64,000 nucleotides of DNA, taken from an uncultured Oceanospirillaceae bacterium (GTDB lineage: Bacteria; Pseudomonadota; Gammaproteobacteria; Pseudomonadales; Balneatricaceae). A program made the position numbers and the translations under genes. Shown piece by piece: positions 15,895 through 25,938 of this stretch. The notes beneath the pieces were generated by a model. It made no database searches. It was not told the DNA's origin and was given only the letters and a program-made list of their open reading frames with translations. Positions within the stretch are counted from its first letter, which is position 1. Every line of letters starts with the position of its first letter. The DNA lies in the NCBI GenBank assembly GCA_913057435.1, contig CAJXNY010000022.1, positions 20,581-84,580 on the forward strand, in the 5' to 3' direction.

Positions 15895-17406
15895 TTGAAA
15901 GCTGATACTAAAAAGCATAATCAAACATTGATGGTGCAGGGCTGCACATCTGACGCAGGCAAAAGCATGCTGGTGACAGCACTCTGTCGGGTTTTGCAGC
16001 GTCGCAAGGTAAAAGTGGCACCGTTCAAGCCACAGAATATGGCGCTCAACAGCGCGGTAACGGCACAGGGCGGTGAAATTGGCCGCGCCCAGGCCGTGCA
16101 GGCTCAGGCGTGTGGGCTGGCCCCCCATGTGGATATGAACCCGATTCTGCTCAAGCCTAACAGTGACATCGGTGCTCAGGTGATTGTGCAGGGTAAGGCG
16201 GTGGCGAATATGAACGCCCGCGATTACCACGACTACAAACGTACTGCCATGACCGCGGTATGCGACTCCCATCAGCGATTGACGACGCAGTATCAGGTAG
16301 TGGTTGTGGAGGGGGCAGGGTCGCCAGCGGAGATCAATCTGCGCGACCGGGATATTGCCAATATGGGCTTTGCTGAACAGGTAGATTGTCCGGTCATTTT
16401 GATCGCCGATATCGACAAGGGAGGAGTGTTTGCCCACCTGGTAGGGACTCTGGCGTTGCTATCTGAATCGGAACAGCAGCGGGTAGTGGGGTTTGTGATC
16501 AACCGCTTTCGTGGCGATATAAAGTTACTGGAGTCGGGGCTGGAGTGGCTGGAACAGCGCACTGGCAAACCAGTGCTCGGGGTGCTGCCTTACCTGCACG
16601 GTTTGCACCTGGAGGCCGAGGATGCAGTTGCCGATTCGACCCGTGCGAGCGCAGATGCCGGTGAGGTGCTTAAAATCGTGGTGCCCGCCATGCCGCGGAT
16701 CAGCAATCACACGGACTTCGACCCGCTGCGGCTGCACCCTCAGGTGGAACTGACCTTTGTTAAACCGGAGCAGACGCCGCCACCGGCGGACCTGGTGATT
16801 CTGCCGGGTTCCAAGTCGGTCCGCCGTGATCTGGACTGGTTACGCAGCCAGGGCTGGGAAAGCTACCTGCAGCGGCATCTGCGGCTGGGCGGTAAAGTGC
16901 TGGGTATCTGTGGCGGTTATCAGATGCTGGGTGAGCAGGTGCATGACCCGCTGGGGCTGGAAGGTGAAGCGGGCAGCAGTGCCGGTTTTGGCTGGCTGGC
17001 ACTGGAGACCACCCTGGCCGAGGAGAAACAGCTGCGCAATGTACGGGGCCAGCTGGCGCTGGAGCAGGCAGAGGTCACCGGCTATGAAATTCACGCCGGG
17101 ATCAGCCAGGGCCCGGCGCTGCAGCAGCCGCTGGTTAACCTGGCTGAGCACAGTGATGGCGCGATCGGCCTGAATAATCAGGTTGCAGGCACGTATCTGC
17201 ACGGCCTGTTTGAGTCCACCCCGGCCTGTGATGCCATTTTACGCTGGGCCGGACTGAGTCAGGTTAGCACCCCGGACTATCAGGCGCTGCGTGAGGCGGG
17301 TATTGATCGGGTGGCCGATGCGGTAGAACAGCATATGGTGCTGGACCCGCTGACGGCGATACTGGGTTGGGATAAAGCAGCGATATGCACGGAGAAAGCA
17401 GTATGA
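15895..17406 (+). CDS. cobQ: Cobyric acid synthase (glutamine-hydrolysing)
   Basis: Amidates four carboxylate side chains of adenosylcobyrinic a,c-diamide using ATP and glutamine. 503 aa: an N-terminal dethiobiotin-synthetase-like domain with the modified P-loop GCTSDAGKS (16-24), and a C-terminal class I amidotransferase domain with nucleophile Cys339 (GICGGYQ) and His436 (YLHGLF). The start is a TTG at 15895 with AAGGA eight bases upstream; the first ATG (residue 13) would place the start right against the P-loop strand and lacks a site. It overlaps cobU by four bases. Confidence 0.95.
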   Translation: MKADTKKHNQTLMVQGCTSDAGKSMLVTALCRVLQRRKVKVAPFKPQNMALNSAVTAQGGEIGRAQAVQAQACGLAPHVDMNPILLKPNSDIGAQVIVQGKAVANMNARDYHDYKRTAMTAVCDSHQRLTTQYQVVVVEGAGSPAEINLRDRDIANMGFAEQVDCPVILIADIDKGGVFAHLVGTLALLSESEQQRVVGFVINRFRGDIKLLESGLEWLEQRTGKPVLGVLPYLHGLHLEAEDAVADSTRASADAGEVLKIVVPAMPRISNHTDFDPLRLHPQVELTFVKPEQTPPPADLVILPGSKSVRRDLDWLRSQGWESYLQRHLRLGGKVLGICGGYQMLGEQVHDPLGLEGEAGSSAGFGWLALETTLAEEKQLRNVRGQLALEQAEVTGYEIHAGISQGPALQQPLVNLAEHSDGAIGLNNQVAGTYLHGLFESTPACDAILRWAGLSQVSTPDYQALREAGIDRVADAVEQHMVLDPLTAILGWDKAAICTEKAV

Positions 17407-17945
17407 AAGCACTGATTCTGGGCGGTGCCCGGTCGGGTAAAAGTCGGCTGGCTGAACAGTGGGCCGGACACTGGCAGCAGCGTAGCCCGCAGCATGAGGT
17501 GGTGTATATCGCCACCAGTGAACCGGCGGATGCGGAACTCAACACCAGGGTGGCCAGCCATCAGGCCCGTCGTCCGTCAGAGTGGCTGTTGATAGAAGAA
17601 CCGCTGGAGCTGGCAACGGTGCTGCGGCGTGAAGCGCACCCCCAGCGCTGCCTGCTGGTGGATTGTCTGACTTTGTGGCTGACCAATCTGCTGATGCTGG
17701 AGGACGATGCCCGGTTACAGGTGGAACTGCAGGCGCTGACCGAGTGCCTGACGGCGTTGCCGGGGCGAGTTCTGCTGGTCAGTAATGAAACCGGGTTGGG
17801 GGTTGTGCCGATGGGCGCGCTGACCCGCCGTTATGTGGATGAGGCTGGATTATTACACCAGGCCCTGGCTCAGTGCTGTGACCCGGTCGTGTTGACGGTG
17901 GCGGGTCTGCCACACTTTTTAAAAGGCACACAACCCGATGATTGA
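17403..17945 (+). CDS. cobU: Adenosylcobinamide kinase / adenosylcobinamide-phosphate guanylyltransferase
   Basis: Bifunctional enzyme that phosphorylates adenosylcobinamide and then transfers GMP to it. 180 aa. The P-loop GGARSGKS spans 7-14 and the guanylylated histidine is His53 ([11 protein letters not shown]). [11 protein letters not shown] near residue 88 and [10 protein letters not shown] near residue 128 complete the family pattern. The start overlaps the cobQ stop (ATGA), and the end overlaps cobT by eight bases. Confidence 0.95.
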   Translation: MKALILGGARSGKSRLAEQWAGHWQQRSPQHEVVYIATSEPADAELNTRVASHQARRPSEWLLIEEPLELATVLRREAHPQRCLLVDCLTLWLTNLLMLEDDARLQVELQALTECLTALPGRVLLVSNETGLGVVPMGALTRRYVDEAGLLHQALAQCCDPVVLTVAGLPHFLKGTQPDD

Positions 17946-19023
17946 GATGAGCAACATGGATAGAACAACACGGAACTGGCTGCAGCAGCCGATTGCAGCG
18001 CTGGACCCGCAAGCACGGCTGGCCGCAGAGCAGCGCCAGCAGCAGCTAACCAAACCGGCCGGGTCACTCGGTCAGCTGGAAACCCTGGCGGTTGAACTGG
18101 CAGCCATGCAGGGCAACGCCTGCCCGCAGCTGGATAACATCAGTATCAGCCTGTTTGCTGCCGACCACGGGATCGCCCGCGAAGGGGTCTCCGCGTTTCC
18201 CCAGGCAGTCACGGCGCAGATGATTGCCAACTTCGCCCATGGTGGTGCCGCCATCAGTGTGGCTGCTCAGGCGCTGGGCGCGACGCTGGAAGTGGTTAAC
18301 CTTGGCACGGTGTCTCCGCTGGCTGCCCTGCCCAGGGTACATGAACAGAGCATCGCGGCGGGCACCGCCAGTTTTCTCAGCGCGCCAGCCATGACAGACC
18401 GGCAGCTGACGGCGGCGCTGAATGCTGGCCGCGATGCGGTGCAACGGGCTGACAATGTCGGTGCACAGCTGTTTATCGGCGGCGAGATGGGTATCGGCAA
18501 CACCAGCACAGCCACTGCGCTGGCCTGTGCCCAGCTGGGATTGCCACCTGTTGCGCTGGCGGGGCCGGGCACCGGGCTGGACGCCAAAGGCGTCAGCCAT
18601 AAGGTGGCCGTGCTGGAGCAGGCTTTGAATCATCATCAGGCTGAGTTGAATTCAGCTGAGTCGATTTTGTGCTGTCTGGGTGGCTTTGAGATTGCTGCCC
18701 TCTGTGGTGCTTACCTGCATGCGGCTCAGCGGGGCATGCCGGTGCTGGTCGATGGCTATATCTGCTCGGTCGCGGCATTGCTGGCCTGTGCGCTGCAACC
18801 GGCGGTACGCAACTGGCTGCTGTTTGCCCACCGCTCCGCCGAGCCGGGCCATCAACAGGTACTGGCAGCCATGGCGGCTGAGCCGCTGCTACAGTTGTCG
18901 TTACGGCTGGGCGAAGGCAGTGGGGCGGCAGTCGCGGTGCCGCTATTGCGTATGGCCTGCACCTTACATGCGGGTATGGCGACCTTTAGCGAGGCTGGAG
19001 TGGCGAATCGTGATGACGATTAG
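17938..19023 (+). CDS. cobT: Nicotinate-nucleotide-dimethylbenzimidazole phosphoribosyltransferase
   Basis: Activates dimethylbenzimidazole to alpha-ribazole 5'-phosphate. 361 aa, near the usual ~350. The family shows in [10 protein letters not shown] (~40-49), [21 protein letters not shown] (two adjoining blocks, ~73-93), [12 protein letters not shown] (~182-193), HRSAEPGH (~299-306) and the catalytic glutamate in ATFSEAGV near residue 352. Together with bluB it completes lower-ligand activation. The ATG at 17938 overlaps cobU; a second ATG three codons later is equally possible. Confidence 0.95.
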   Translation: MIEMSNMDRTTRNWLQQPIAALDPQARLAAEQRQQQLTKPAGSLGQLETLAVELAAMQGNACPQLDNISISLFAADHGIAREGVSAFPQAVTAQMIANFAHGGAAISVAAQALGATLEVVNLGTVSPLAALPRVHEQSIAAGTASFLSAPAMTDRQLTAALNAGRDAVQRADNVGAQLFIGGEMGIGNTSTATALACAQLGLPPVALAGPGTGLDAKGVSHKVAVLEQALNHHQAELNSAESILCCLGGFEIAALCGAYLHAAQRGMPVLVDGYICSVAALLACALQPAVRNWLLFAHRSAEPGHQQVLAAMAAEPLLQLSLRLGEGSGAAVAVPLLRMACTLHAGMATFSEAGVANRDDD

Positions 19024-19579
19024 TCTTCCCCTCCAGCTGTTGCGCCACGGTGAAACCACGGCGGGCAGCGCATACATTGGCCGCAGCGACCCGGCCCTGA
19101 CTGCGCTGGGCTGGCAGCAGATGAACGATGCCGTTGCTGGCCTGTCGGGCTGGCAGCGGATTATCAGCTCGCCACGTCAGCGCTGTCTGGGCTTTGCCCG
19201 CCAGCTGGCGCAGCAGCACAATTGCCCACTGACGGTGATGGATGCGTTTGCTGAATATGATTTCGGTGTTATGGAAGGGCTAACTGCCCAGCAGGTGCTG
19301 GATCAGCACCCAGGCGTGCTGGATGCGTTCTGGAATGACCCGGCAGGCAGCCCGCCGCCCGGTGCGGAAACCCTGGCGGCATTCGAGCAGCGACTAACAG
19401 CCGGGTTGCGCCAGCTGCTGGACGAATCGGCCGGTCAGGCGGTGTTGCTGATCTGTCATGGCGGGGTGATCCGTGCCCTGCGCTGTCTGGAACAACAGCA
19501 ATCAGTGGCCCAGCTGTTGCAGTACAGTGCCCCCCATGGCGAGCTGTATCCACTGACGCTGACGGCACGTCTGCTATGA
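19013..19579 (+). CDS. cobC: Alpha-ribazole / adenosylcobalamin 5'-phosphate phosphatase
   Basis: Histidine phosphatase that removes the 5'-phosphate at the end of B12 assembly. 188 aa. The phosphohistidine motif RHGET lies at residues 11-15 and the second histidine in [11 protein letters not shown] (~144-154). The frame is open far upstream inside cobT, but the ATG at 19013, 11 bases before the cobT stop, puts the RHG motif at its normal place. It overlaps cobS by four bases. Confidence 0.93.
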   Translation: MTISLPLQLLRHGETTAGSAYIGRSDPALTALGWQQMNDAVAGLSGWQRIISSPRQRCLGFARQLAQQHNCPLTVMDAFAEYDFGVMEGLTAQQVLDQHPGVLDAFWNDPAGSPPPGAETLAAFEQRLTAGLRQLLDESAGQAVLLICHGGVIRALRCLEQQQSVAQLLQYSAPHGELYPLTLTARLL

Positions 19580-20334
19580 GTCACCTCAAAGCCGCGCTGA
19601 CGGCATTGCAGTTCCTCAGTCAGATACCGGTGTTTTTCAAATCCCCGTCAACTGAGAAAGAGGTGGGGTTATCGCTGTGTTATTACCCGCTGGCAGGGCT
19701 GCTGTTTGGCGTTCTGTTATATGCGGGTAGCTGGCTGCTCAGTGATGCGCCTGTGCTGGTCAGCGCTGCGCTGATTCTGACGGGCTGGGTCTGGCTGAGT
19801 GGTGCGTTGCACCTGGATGGGCTGGCCGACAGTGCTGACGCCTGGCTGGGCGGGCGGGGTGACCCACAACGCACCCTGGATATTATGAAAGACCCCACCG
19901 CCGGGCCTGTGGCGGTGGTGGTGCTGTTATTGCTATTGCTGCTCAAATTCACACTTATCCACAGCCTGCTCAGCAGCGGTCAGCTTGGGCCGTTACTGCT
20001 GGCACCGGTCATTGGTCGGATGGCACTACCGGCACTGCTACTGAGTACTCCCTATGTGCGCCAGCAGGGGCTGGGGCGCTGGCTGCTGGACTATGCGCCG
20101 CGCCGGGCAGTCTGGCTGCAACTGGGCCTTATTGTGCTGGGCCTGCTGTTGGTGATGCCCGTTCTGGCGATGGCGATATTCCTGTCGACAGGACTGATGC
20201 TGTGGCAATTGCGGCGCTGGATGATTGGCAGAATCGGCGGAGCAACGGGTGATACTTTGGGCGGGGCACTGGAGATTATTGAGGTACTGGTGTTGCTTGT
20301 GGTCGTTTTGCTGCAGTTGCACATGCCACTATAG
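19576..20334 (+). CDS. cobS: Adenosylcobinamide-GDP ribazoletransferase (cobalamin synthase)
   Basis: Polytopic inner-membrane enzyme that joins adenosylcobinamide-GDP and alpha-ribazole (phosphate). 252 aa, the family length. The magnesium-binding signature DGLADSADAW lies near residues 79-88, and about six hydrophobic segments follow or surround it. It is the last gene of the riboswitch-led cluster; no corrinoid adenosyltransferase (cobA/btuR) or early-pathway gene is in the window, so those must be elsewhere or the cell salvages corrinoids. Confidence 0.95.
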   Translation: MSHLKAALTALQFLSQIPVFFKSPSTEKEVGLSLCYYPLAGLLFGVLLYAGSWLLSDAPVLVSAALILTGWVWLSGALHLDGLADSADAWLGGRGDPQRTLDIMKDPTAGPVAVVVLLLLLLLKFTLIHSLLSSGQLGPLLLAPVIGRMALPALLLSTPYVRQQGLGRWLLDYAPRRAVWLQLGLIVLGLLLVMPVLAMAIFLSTGLMLWQLRRWMIGRIGGATGDTLGGALEIIEVLVLLVVVLLQLHMPL

Positions 20335-20528
20335 TGTATGTCGATATACCGTAAAATTACCTGGTATTGGCTTGATCCGCACGGGTCAGCCCTTTATTCT
20401 GATCCTGGCTTTAAATTCCGCAAAAATAAATTCATGTTTTTGCAGTGCGGTTTTCATACTTAAACTGACCATCTTTTCGCTCTGTCGTCATGCTTATGAG
20501 AGCAATCTGATCTACCAGAGGCGACCCT

Positions 20529-22208
20529 ATGCGAAGTATGTCTGTCCGGCTCAAGGTGTTATTGATTGCAGTGGTGCCCTTGCTGCTGATTACCGTCGCG
20601 TTAATGTCCATTGCCCAGGTGCAACTGGTTGATCTGGGTGAACAGGAGATCAGCCTGGCCCGCGCCGACATGATGAAGCAGAAACGGCGCGAGCTTAAAG
20701 ACCATGTGGTGATGGCATTGAGTGCTGTTGAGCGGGTGTATAAAGACCGCAATCTGGACTCAGACAGTGCTCAGCGACTGGCGCGCCAGATTCTGACAGA
20801 TCTGACCTATGGCGGTGATAACTACATTTTTGTCTTCGACTACGCTGGCACCACACTGGTCCATCGGCAGAACCCGGCCTTGTTAGGACAAAACCTGCTT
20901 GGGCTACAGGATGCTAATGGCAAGTTGCTGATCAGAGATCTGATTACGACTGCCCGCGGTGGTGGCGGCTATGTCGATTATGTCTGGACGTTACCCGATG
21001 GCAGCAGTGGACCAAAACTCAGCTACGCCCTGACCTTACCAGACTGGCAGTGGGTGATCGGTAGCGGGTTTATGGTGAACGACATTGACCAGTATGTTGA
21101 AGCGCTGCGACATGAAACCAGCGAGCAGATTCAGCAGACGCTGTTTGCTGTACTGCTGGTCAGTGTGGTGCTGTTACTGGTGATGACGGTGGCCGCCAGC
21201 TGGCTGACGCGACGGCTGGTCAGCCCGCTGAGTCTGACGGCCCAGGCGATGCAGAACATCGCCGATGGCGAAGGTGATCTGACCTGTTGTCTGGATGTAC
21301 GCAGTGAAGATGAAGTGGGTGAGGTGACCCGTGGTTTCAACCGTTTTTCGGCCAAGATTCGTGCCCTGGTTACTGAAGTAAAAGACGGTATTCAGGAGCT
21401 GACCGGGGCCACGCGAGATATGCAGGGCGTGGTACAGGCAACCCATGATGAAGCGCAGAATCAGAGCCTGACTACCCGCCAGGTCGCCGCCTCTGTCCAT
21501 GAGATGGCGCTGTCTGCGCAGCAGGTGTCAGACAGTGCCCAGGCCGCTGCGGTGTCGGCAGATGCAGCGGACCATCAGGCGCAACAGGGACAGCAGCTGG
21601 TGGAGAACACGATAGTGACCATTGCTGAACTGGCCGGAGAGGTAAACACTGCTGGTGAAGCAATTGAACAGCTGGACTGTTTTGCTGATCAGATTACCGG
21701 CATGGTCAATGTGATCAAGGATATTGCCGATCAGACCAACCTGCTGGCACTGAACGCGGCCATTGAGGCTGCACGGGCGGGTGAGCAGGGCCGAGGCTTT
21801 GCCGTGGTGGCTGATGAAGTACGTTCACTGGCGACCCGTACCCAGAGCAGTACGGAAGAGATTCAGTTGATGGTGGACCAGCTGCTGACCGGTGTTGCTA
21901 CGGCGGTCAGTGTGATTGATAACAGTAAAGCCCGGACCTCTGAAACGATTCAGTGTGCTCGGCAGGCCGGCAATTCACTGGCGGAGATCACCGGTGCCGT
22001 CAGCCATATTTCCAGTATGAATACCCGCATTGCCGGTGCTGCGCATCAGCAGTCCGAGGTGGCTGAGACGATCCGCCACAATGTGTTAAACATTGCCGAC
22101 ATCGCCCAGCGTTCGGCTCAACAGGCGGACACGCTAGCCGGTACCACCCAGGAGATGGCTCAGCTGGAGAAACGTCTGAGCAGTATGATTCGCCAGTTTC
22201 AGGTCTGA
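20529..22208 (+). CDS. Methyl-accepting chemotaxis protein, sCache sensor (copy 1)
   Basis: 559-aa transmembrane chemoreceptor. Helix 1 (7-29), a periplasmic single-Cache domain (~38-190, with NYIFVFDYAG, GQNLLGLQD and DWQWVIGSGFMVNDID), helix 2 (204-225), a HAMP domain (~226-280) and a long signalling coiled coil whose tip contains [20 protein letters not shown]. Related sCache_2 receptors in pseudomonads bind short organic acids; the ligand here is unknown. No C-terminal NWETF-like pentapeptide. It is a clear paralogue of the next gene. Confidence 0.95.
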   Translation: MRSMSVRLKVLLIAVVPLLLITVALMSIAQVQLVDLGEQEISLARADMMKQKRRELKDHVVMALSAVERVYKDRNLDSDSAQRLARQILTDLTYGGDNYIFVFDYAGTTLVHRQNPALLGQNLLGLQDANGKLLIRDLITTARGGGGYVDYVWTLPDGSSGPKLSYALTLPDWQWVIGSGFMVNDIDQYVEALRHETSEQIQQTLFAVLLVSVVLLLVMTVAASWLTRRLVSPLSLTAQAMQNIADGEGDLTCCLDVRSEDEVGEVTRGFNRFSAKIRALVTEVKDGIQELTGATRDMQGVVQATHDEAQNQSLTTRQVAASVHEMALSAQQVSDSAQAAAVSADAADHQAQQGQQLVENTIVTIAELAGEVNTAGEAIEQLDCFADQITGMVNVIKDIADQTNLLALNAAIEAARAGEQGRGFAVVADEVRSLATRTQSSTEEIQLMVDQLLTGVATAVSVIDNSKARTSETIQCARQAGNSLAEITGAVSHISSMNTRIAGAAHQQSEVAETIRHNVLNIADIAQRSAQQADTLAGTTQEMAQLEKRLSSMIRQFQV

Positions 22209-22245
22209 TTCCAGCCGCACTTTTTATGTCCAGATTTCTCCCCTT

Positions 22246-22287
22246 GCGGTGATATGTAGCTATATTACATATCACCGCTTTCTTTTC
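22246..22287 (+). terminator. Intrinsic terminator after chemoreceptor copy 1
   Basis: A 13-bp perfect stem, GCGGTGATATGTA (22246-22258) with TACATATCACCGC (22266-22278), seven-base loop, followed by TTTCTTTT. Confidence 0.8.
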
Positions 22288-22626
22288 CCTGTTTGAATTC
22301 TTTTGTCACAACCGTCCGAACGTTTCTTTGGGTTGTTTGCTCAGTCTTGCCCAGTGAATCCTGTTCTTCAGGTGCCGTTGTTTCAACTCTTCAGGGAAGT
22401 GGTGGCGGTTAATTGATCAGTGGCGGTATGCTCTACATAGCTTTAGCACTAAAAATTAAGGATTTAGATGATTATGTCATTAAACTTTAGTGCTGTTTGT
22501 GTTGAGTGTTTAGCCCCTGTTCTTATAACCTGATCGTTCGTTCTATCGTGCTGAAAAATTTCCCTGCATAAAAAACAGACAATAATAGCAGGGCCAGCAC
22601 AGGTGGCTTTTCAGACCAGAGTGTTT

Positions 22627-22633
22627 AAGGGGA
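22627..22633 (+). promoter_or_regulatory. Ribosome binding site deciding the copy 2 start
   Basis: AAGGGGA five bases before the ATG at 22639. This rules for that ATG and against the in-frame GTG at 22603, which would add 12 residues and has no such site. Confidence 0.75.
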
Positions 22634-22638
22634 CAGGC

Positions 22639-24321
22639 ATGGGTGCTTTATCTGTACGGTTAAAAGTGTTGTTACTGGCGGTGGTGCCATTAGTGGTCAT
22701 TACAGCGGTGATTATGCTGATAGTGCAGGCGCAGTTGAAAACGCTGGGCGAGCAGGAGATAGACCAGGCGCGGACACAGATGATTGATGAACGCCGTCAG
22801 GCGTTGAAGGATTACATTGATCTGGCCGTGAGCAGTATTGAAAGTGTCTATCGCGATAACACACTGTCGCAGGAACAGGCGCAGGCGCAGGCTAAAACGA
22901 TCCTCACCAGCCTGCAGTACAACGGCAATAACTACATTTTTGTGTATGACTACCAGGGTACCAATCTGGTAATGCGGCCCAAACCATCGCTGGTCGGGCA
23001 GAACCTGATGGGCCTGCAGGATAAAGCGGGCCGTTATCTGATCCGTGATCTGATCAGCATCGCCCGTCAGGGGGGCGGTTATATGGAGTACCTGTGGACC
23101 AAACCGGATGGTACCGGTAATGGCCCTAAACTGAGTTACGCCACGGCGCTGTCAGACTGGCAGTGGATGATCGGTACCGGCTTTATGATCAATGATATTG
23201 ATGACCGGATGGCCGAGCTGCGTATAGAAATGGCCGGTAAAATCGCTGCGACGCTGTGGGCCATTCTGGGTGTGGGTGTTGTTGTGCTGTTGCTGATTGT
23301 CGCTGTTGCCAGCCTGATCAGTGGTCGTATCGTTGCACCGTTAAGCTCTACCGCCCATGCCATGCGCGATATTGCTGAAGGTGAGGGGGACCTGACCCGA
23401 CGGCTGGAAAGCCGTAATGCTGATGAAGTTGGTGAAGTTACCGATGGTTTCAATACTTTTGCCGCCAAAATCCATACCCTGGTAACGGAAGTCAAAGAAG
23501 GTGTTACTGATCTGACCAGCGCGACCAGCCAGATGGAAGGGGTGGTACACAACACCCATGAAGATGCCAATTTGCAGCGGGTTGAAACCCAGCAGGTCGC
23601 AGCGGCGATTCACGAAATGGTTGCAGCGGTACAGCAGGTTGCTGGTAATGCAGCCGAGGCTGCCCAGGCGGCGGCCAGCGCCGATGTACGTACGGTTGAT
23701 GGTCAACAGCTGGTGAACAGTACCATTGAGACGGTCACTGACCTGGCCAATGATGTGAATGAGGTCGGCGGGGCGATTGAGGAGCTGGATACCTATACCG
23801 ATCAGATCACCGGGGTGGTGAATGTAATCAAGGATATTGCTGAGCAGACTAACCTGCTGGCGCTGAACGCCGCAATCGAAGCGGCGCGGGCTGGAGAGCA
23901 GGGCCGGGGTTTCTCTGTCGTAGCTGATGAGGTGCGCACCCTGGCAACTCGAACTCAGGTTAGTACCGAAGAGATTCAACAGATGATTGATCGTTTACTG
24001 GCCGGGGTCTCCACTGCTGTGTCGGTGATTGAGCGCAGCAAAGAGAAAGCGGTTAGCACGGTAGAGCAGGCCCAGGCGGCAGGGAGCGCTCTGGCAGAGA
24101 TTACCGGGGCGGTGAATACCATCAGTGAGATGAATACTCAGATCGCCAGTGCCGCTGAACAACAGACAGCTGTAGCGGAAGAGATCAGCAGCAGTGTGCA
24201 TAGCATTGCTGAAATTGCTGATCGCTCAGCCGGTCAGGCGGACCAGCTGTCAGGTACCACCAGTGAAATGGGCCAGCTGGAGCAGCGTCTGAATGTGCTG
24301 ATTCAACAGTTCCGGGTCTGA
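22639..24321 (+). CDS. Methyl-accepting chemotaxis protein, sCache sensor (copy 2)
   Basis: 560 aa with the same layout as the preceding receptor: helix 1, periplasmic sCache domain ([35 protein letters not shown]), helix 2, HAMP (ITRRLE-like [18 protein letters not shown]) and the signalling domain with [20 protein letters not shown] at its tip. Identity to copy 1 is high throughout by eye, including the sensor, pointing to tandem duplication. Sensor differences cluster around the membrane-proximal and loop residues (for example VMRPKPSLV against VHRQNPALL), so ligand ranges may differ. Each copy has its own terminator. Confidence 0.95.
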   Translation: MGALSVRLKVLLLAVVPLVVITAVIMLIVQAQLKTLGEQEIDQARTQMIDERRQALKDYIDLAVSSIESVYRDNTLSQEQAQAQAKTILTSLQYNGNNYIFVYDYQGTNLVMRPKPSLVGQNLMGLQDKAGRYLIRDLISIARQGGGYMEYLWTKPDGTGNGPKLSYATALSDWQWMIGTGFMINDIDDRMAELRIEMAGKIAATLWAILGVGVVVLLLIVAVASLISGRIVAPLSSTAHAMRDIAEGEGDLTRRLESRNADEVGEVTDGFNTFAAKIHTLVTEVKEGVTDLTSATSQMEGVVHNTHEDANLQRVETQQVAAAIHEMVAAVQQVAGNAAEAAQAAASADVRTVDGQQLVNSTIETVTDLANDVNEVGGAIEELDTYTDQITGVVNVIKDIAEQTNLLALNAAIEAARAGEQGRGFSVVADEVRTLATRTQVSTEEIQQMIDRLLAGVSTAVSVIERSKEKAVSTVEQAQAAGSALAEITGAVNTISEMNTQIASAAEQQTAVAEEISSSVHSIAEIADRSAGQADQLSGTTSEMGQLEQRLNVLIQQFRV

Positions 24322-24354
24322 TTGTATTACGTCGTCTGTAAACGCGTTAGCCAG

Positions 24355-24377
24355 AGCGGCCTGTGGGCCGCTTTTTT
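24355..24377 (+). terminator. Intrinsic terminator after chemoreceptor copy 2
   Basis: GCGGCC (24356-24361) pairs with GGCCGC (24366-24371) across a TGTG loop and runs into six to seven T residues. Confidence 0.85.
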
Positions 24378-24401
24378 ATGCGAGTCAGATCTTACGCACA
24401 T

Positions 24402-24433
24402 AAAAAACGGCCCATTGATTGCTCAATGGGCCG
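24402..24433 (-). terminator. Intrinsic terminator of the liv operon
   Basis: Read on the minus strand: CGGCCCATTGA stem with TCAATGGGCCG (24408-24433), four-base loop, ending in six T residues (24402-24407). It lies 35 bases past the livF stop. Confidence 0.88.
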
Positions 24434-24467
24434 CCTGAAAAGAGTCTTACCGGTCTGTTTCTGTCCG

Positions 24468-25169
24468 TTAACCGCCGAGGTATGCTTGCCGCACAGCTTC
24501 GTTGGTTAACAGTGCATCACCGGTGTCTTCCAGTATTACCCGGCCATTTTCCAGCACGTAACCGCGATCAGCGATACGCAGGGCCTGGTTGGCGTTCTGC
24601 TCAACCAGGAAAATGGTGACACCATCGTCACGCAGCTGCTGGATGATATTGAAAATCTGCTGAATGATGATCGGTGCCAGCCCGAGCGAAGGTTCGTCCA
24701 GCAGAATCATCCGCGGTTTGGACATCATGGCACGGCCAATGGCCAGCATCTGCTGTTCACCGCCAGACATGGTGCCCGCGCGCTGGTCGTAACGTTCTTC
24801 CAGCCGAGGGAACAATTTCAGCACCTGCTGAGCGGTTTCCTCTGCTTCGGCTTTTGGCCGGTGGTAAGCCCCCATGAAAAGGTTCTCTTCCACCGTCATT
24901 CCGCTGAATACGCGACGGCCTTCTGGCACAATCGCCAGGCCTTTCTGCATGATATCGGAGGTTTTCTGGCCCGTGATCTCTTCGCCATCAAAGTGCACGG
25001 TGCCAGAACTTGCCTGCGGATCACCACAGATAGTCATCATCAGAGTCGTTTTACCAGCACCGTTAGCGCCGATCAGAGTTACGATCTCACCCTGTTTTAC
25101 TTCCAGCGATACGTCATGCAGTGCCTGGATAGGGCCGTAATGGGTGTTGACGTTATTAATGCGCAACAT
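24468..25169 (-). CDS. livF: Branched-chain amino acid ABC transporter, ATPase LivF
   Basis: One of two ATPases powering high-affinity leucine/isoleucine/valine uptake. 233 aa; Walker A GANGAGKTT near residue 37, signature MSGGEQQML near 137 and Walker B RMILLDEP near 156. The ATG at 25169 gives the standard N-terminus MLRINNVNTHYG and lies one base past the livG stop; the frame extends upstream inside livG but without family similarity. Last gene of the operon, followed by an intrinsic terminator. Confidence 0.96.
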   Translation of the reverse strand: MLRINNVNTHYGPIQALHDVSLEVKQGEIVTLIGANGAGKTTLMMTICGDPQASSGTVHFDGEEITGQKTSDIMQKGLAIVPEGRRVFSGMTVEENLFMGAYHRPKAEAEETAQQVLKLFPRLEERYDQRAGTMSGGEQQMLAIGRAMMSKPRMILLDEPSLGLAPIIIQQIFNIIQQLRDDGVTIFLVEQNANQALRIADRGYVLENGRVILEDTGDALLTNEAVRQAYLGG

Positions 25170-25170
25170 C

Positions 25171-25938
25171 TTATTCTTCCCCCAGGTAGGCTTTGATAAC
25201 ATCCGGGTTGCTGATGATCTGATCGGCGTTACCGTCGGCCAGAGGGGTACCCTGGGCAATAACATAGATATGATCAGAAATGCCCATAACCAGACCCATA
25301 TCGTGCTCGATCAGTAGCACGGAGATCTCGTGCTCATCACGCAACCGGACAATCAGTTCATCCAGCTCTTTGGTCTCGTTCGGGTTCAGGCCAGCAGCCG
25401 GTTCATCCAGTAACAGCAGTTCCGGCTGAGTCACCATGCAGCGAGCGATTTCCAGACGGCGTTGCTGGCCGTAGGAGAGGTTACCCGCTTCGCGGTTGGC
25501 GAAATCGAGCAGGTCGACTTCTTTCAGCCAGTAAGCGGCGCGGTCCATCGCTTCCTGTTCCAACCGACGGTAGCTACCGGTTTTGAACAGGCCTGACAGC
25601 AGGTTGGTGTTGAGATGACGGTGCTGGGCAACCAGCATGTTCTCAATCACCGTCATGCTGGAAAACAGACGGACGTGCTGGAAAGTACGTACCAGACCCT
25701 TGCGGGAAATCTGGAAATCTTTCAGCCCGGCCACTTCATGGCCGTTGAACATCACGCTGCCTTCGCTCGGAATATAGAACCCGGACAGACAGTTAAACAC
25801 GGTGGTCTTACCGGCACCGTTGGGGCCGATAATGGAGACGATCTGACGGTGCTTGACCGCCAGGTTGACTTTATTAACCGCCACCAGGCCGCCGAAGCGC
25901 ATGGTGAGGCCATGGACATCGAGGAGTAACTGGCTCAT
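25171..25938 (-). CDS. livG: Branched-chain amino acid ABC transporter, ATPase LivG
   Basis: Second ATPase of the LIV uptake complex, 255 aa. Walker [10 protein letters not shown] near residue 39, signature [14 protein letters not shown] near 153 and Walker B LLLLDEP near 173, followed by the LivG-specific [10 protein letters not shown]. It overlaps livM by four bases (ATGA), which suggests coupled translation. Confidence 0.97.
   Translation of the reverse strand: MSQLLLDVHGLTMRFGGLVAVNKVNLAVKHRQIVSIIGPNGAGKTTVFNCLSGFYIPSEGSVMFNGHEVAGLKDFQISRKGLVRTFQHVRLFSSMTVIENMLVAQHRHLNTNLLSGLFKTGSYRRLEQEAMDRAAYWLKEVDLLDFANREAGNLSYGQQRRLEIARCMVTQPELLLLDEPAAGLNPNETKELDELIVRLRDEHEISVLLIEHDMGLVMGISDHIYVIAQGTPLADGNADQIISNPDVIKAYLGEE

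Larger units (their letters stand above)
22209..22638. other. Intergenic region between the two chemoreceptor genes
   Basis: 430 bases with a terminator for the first receptor (listed), then an AT-rich stretch with a perfect nine-base inverted repeat AGCACTAAA (22445-22453) / TTTAGTGCT (22486-22494). This part should hold the promoter of the second receptor. I see no clear sigma-28 (FliA-type) promoter. Confidence 0.45.

Noticed and set aside
18680..19012. N-terminal extension of cobC inside cobT
   Set aside because: The residues are a shadow of cobT; RHGET takes its proper position only from the ATG at 19013.
20335..20528. Sigma-28 promoter for chemoreceptor copy 1
   Set aside because: I looked for TAAA-N15-GCCGATAA and found only a TAAA without a matching -10.
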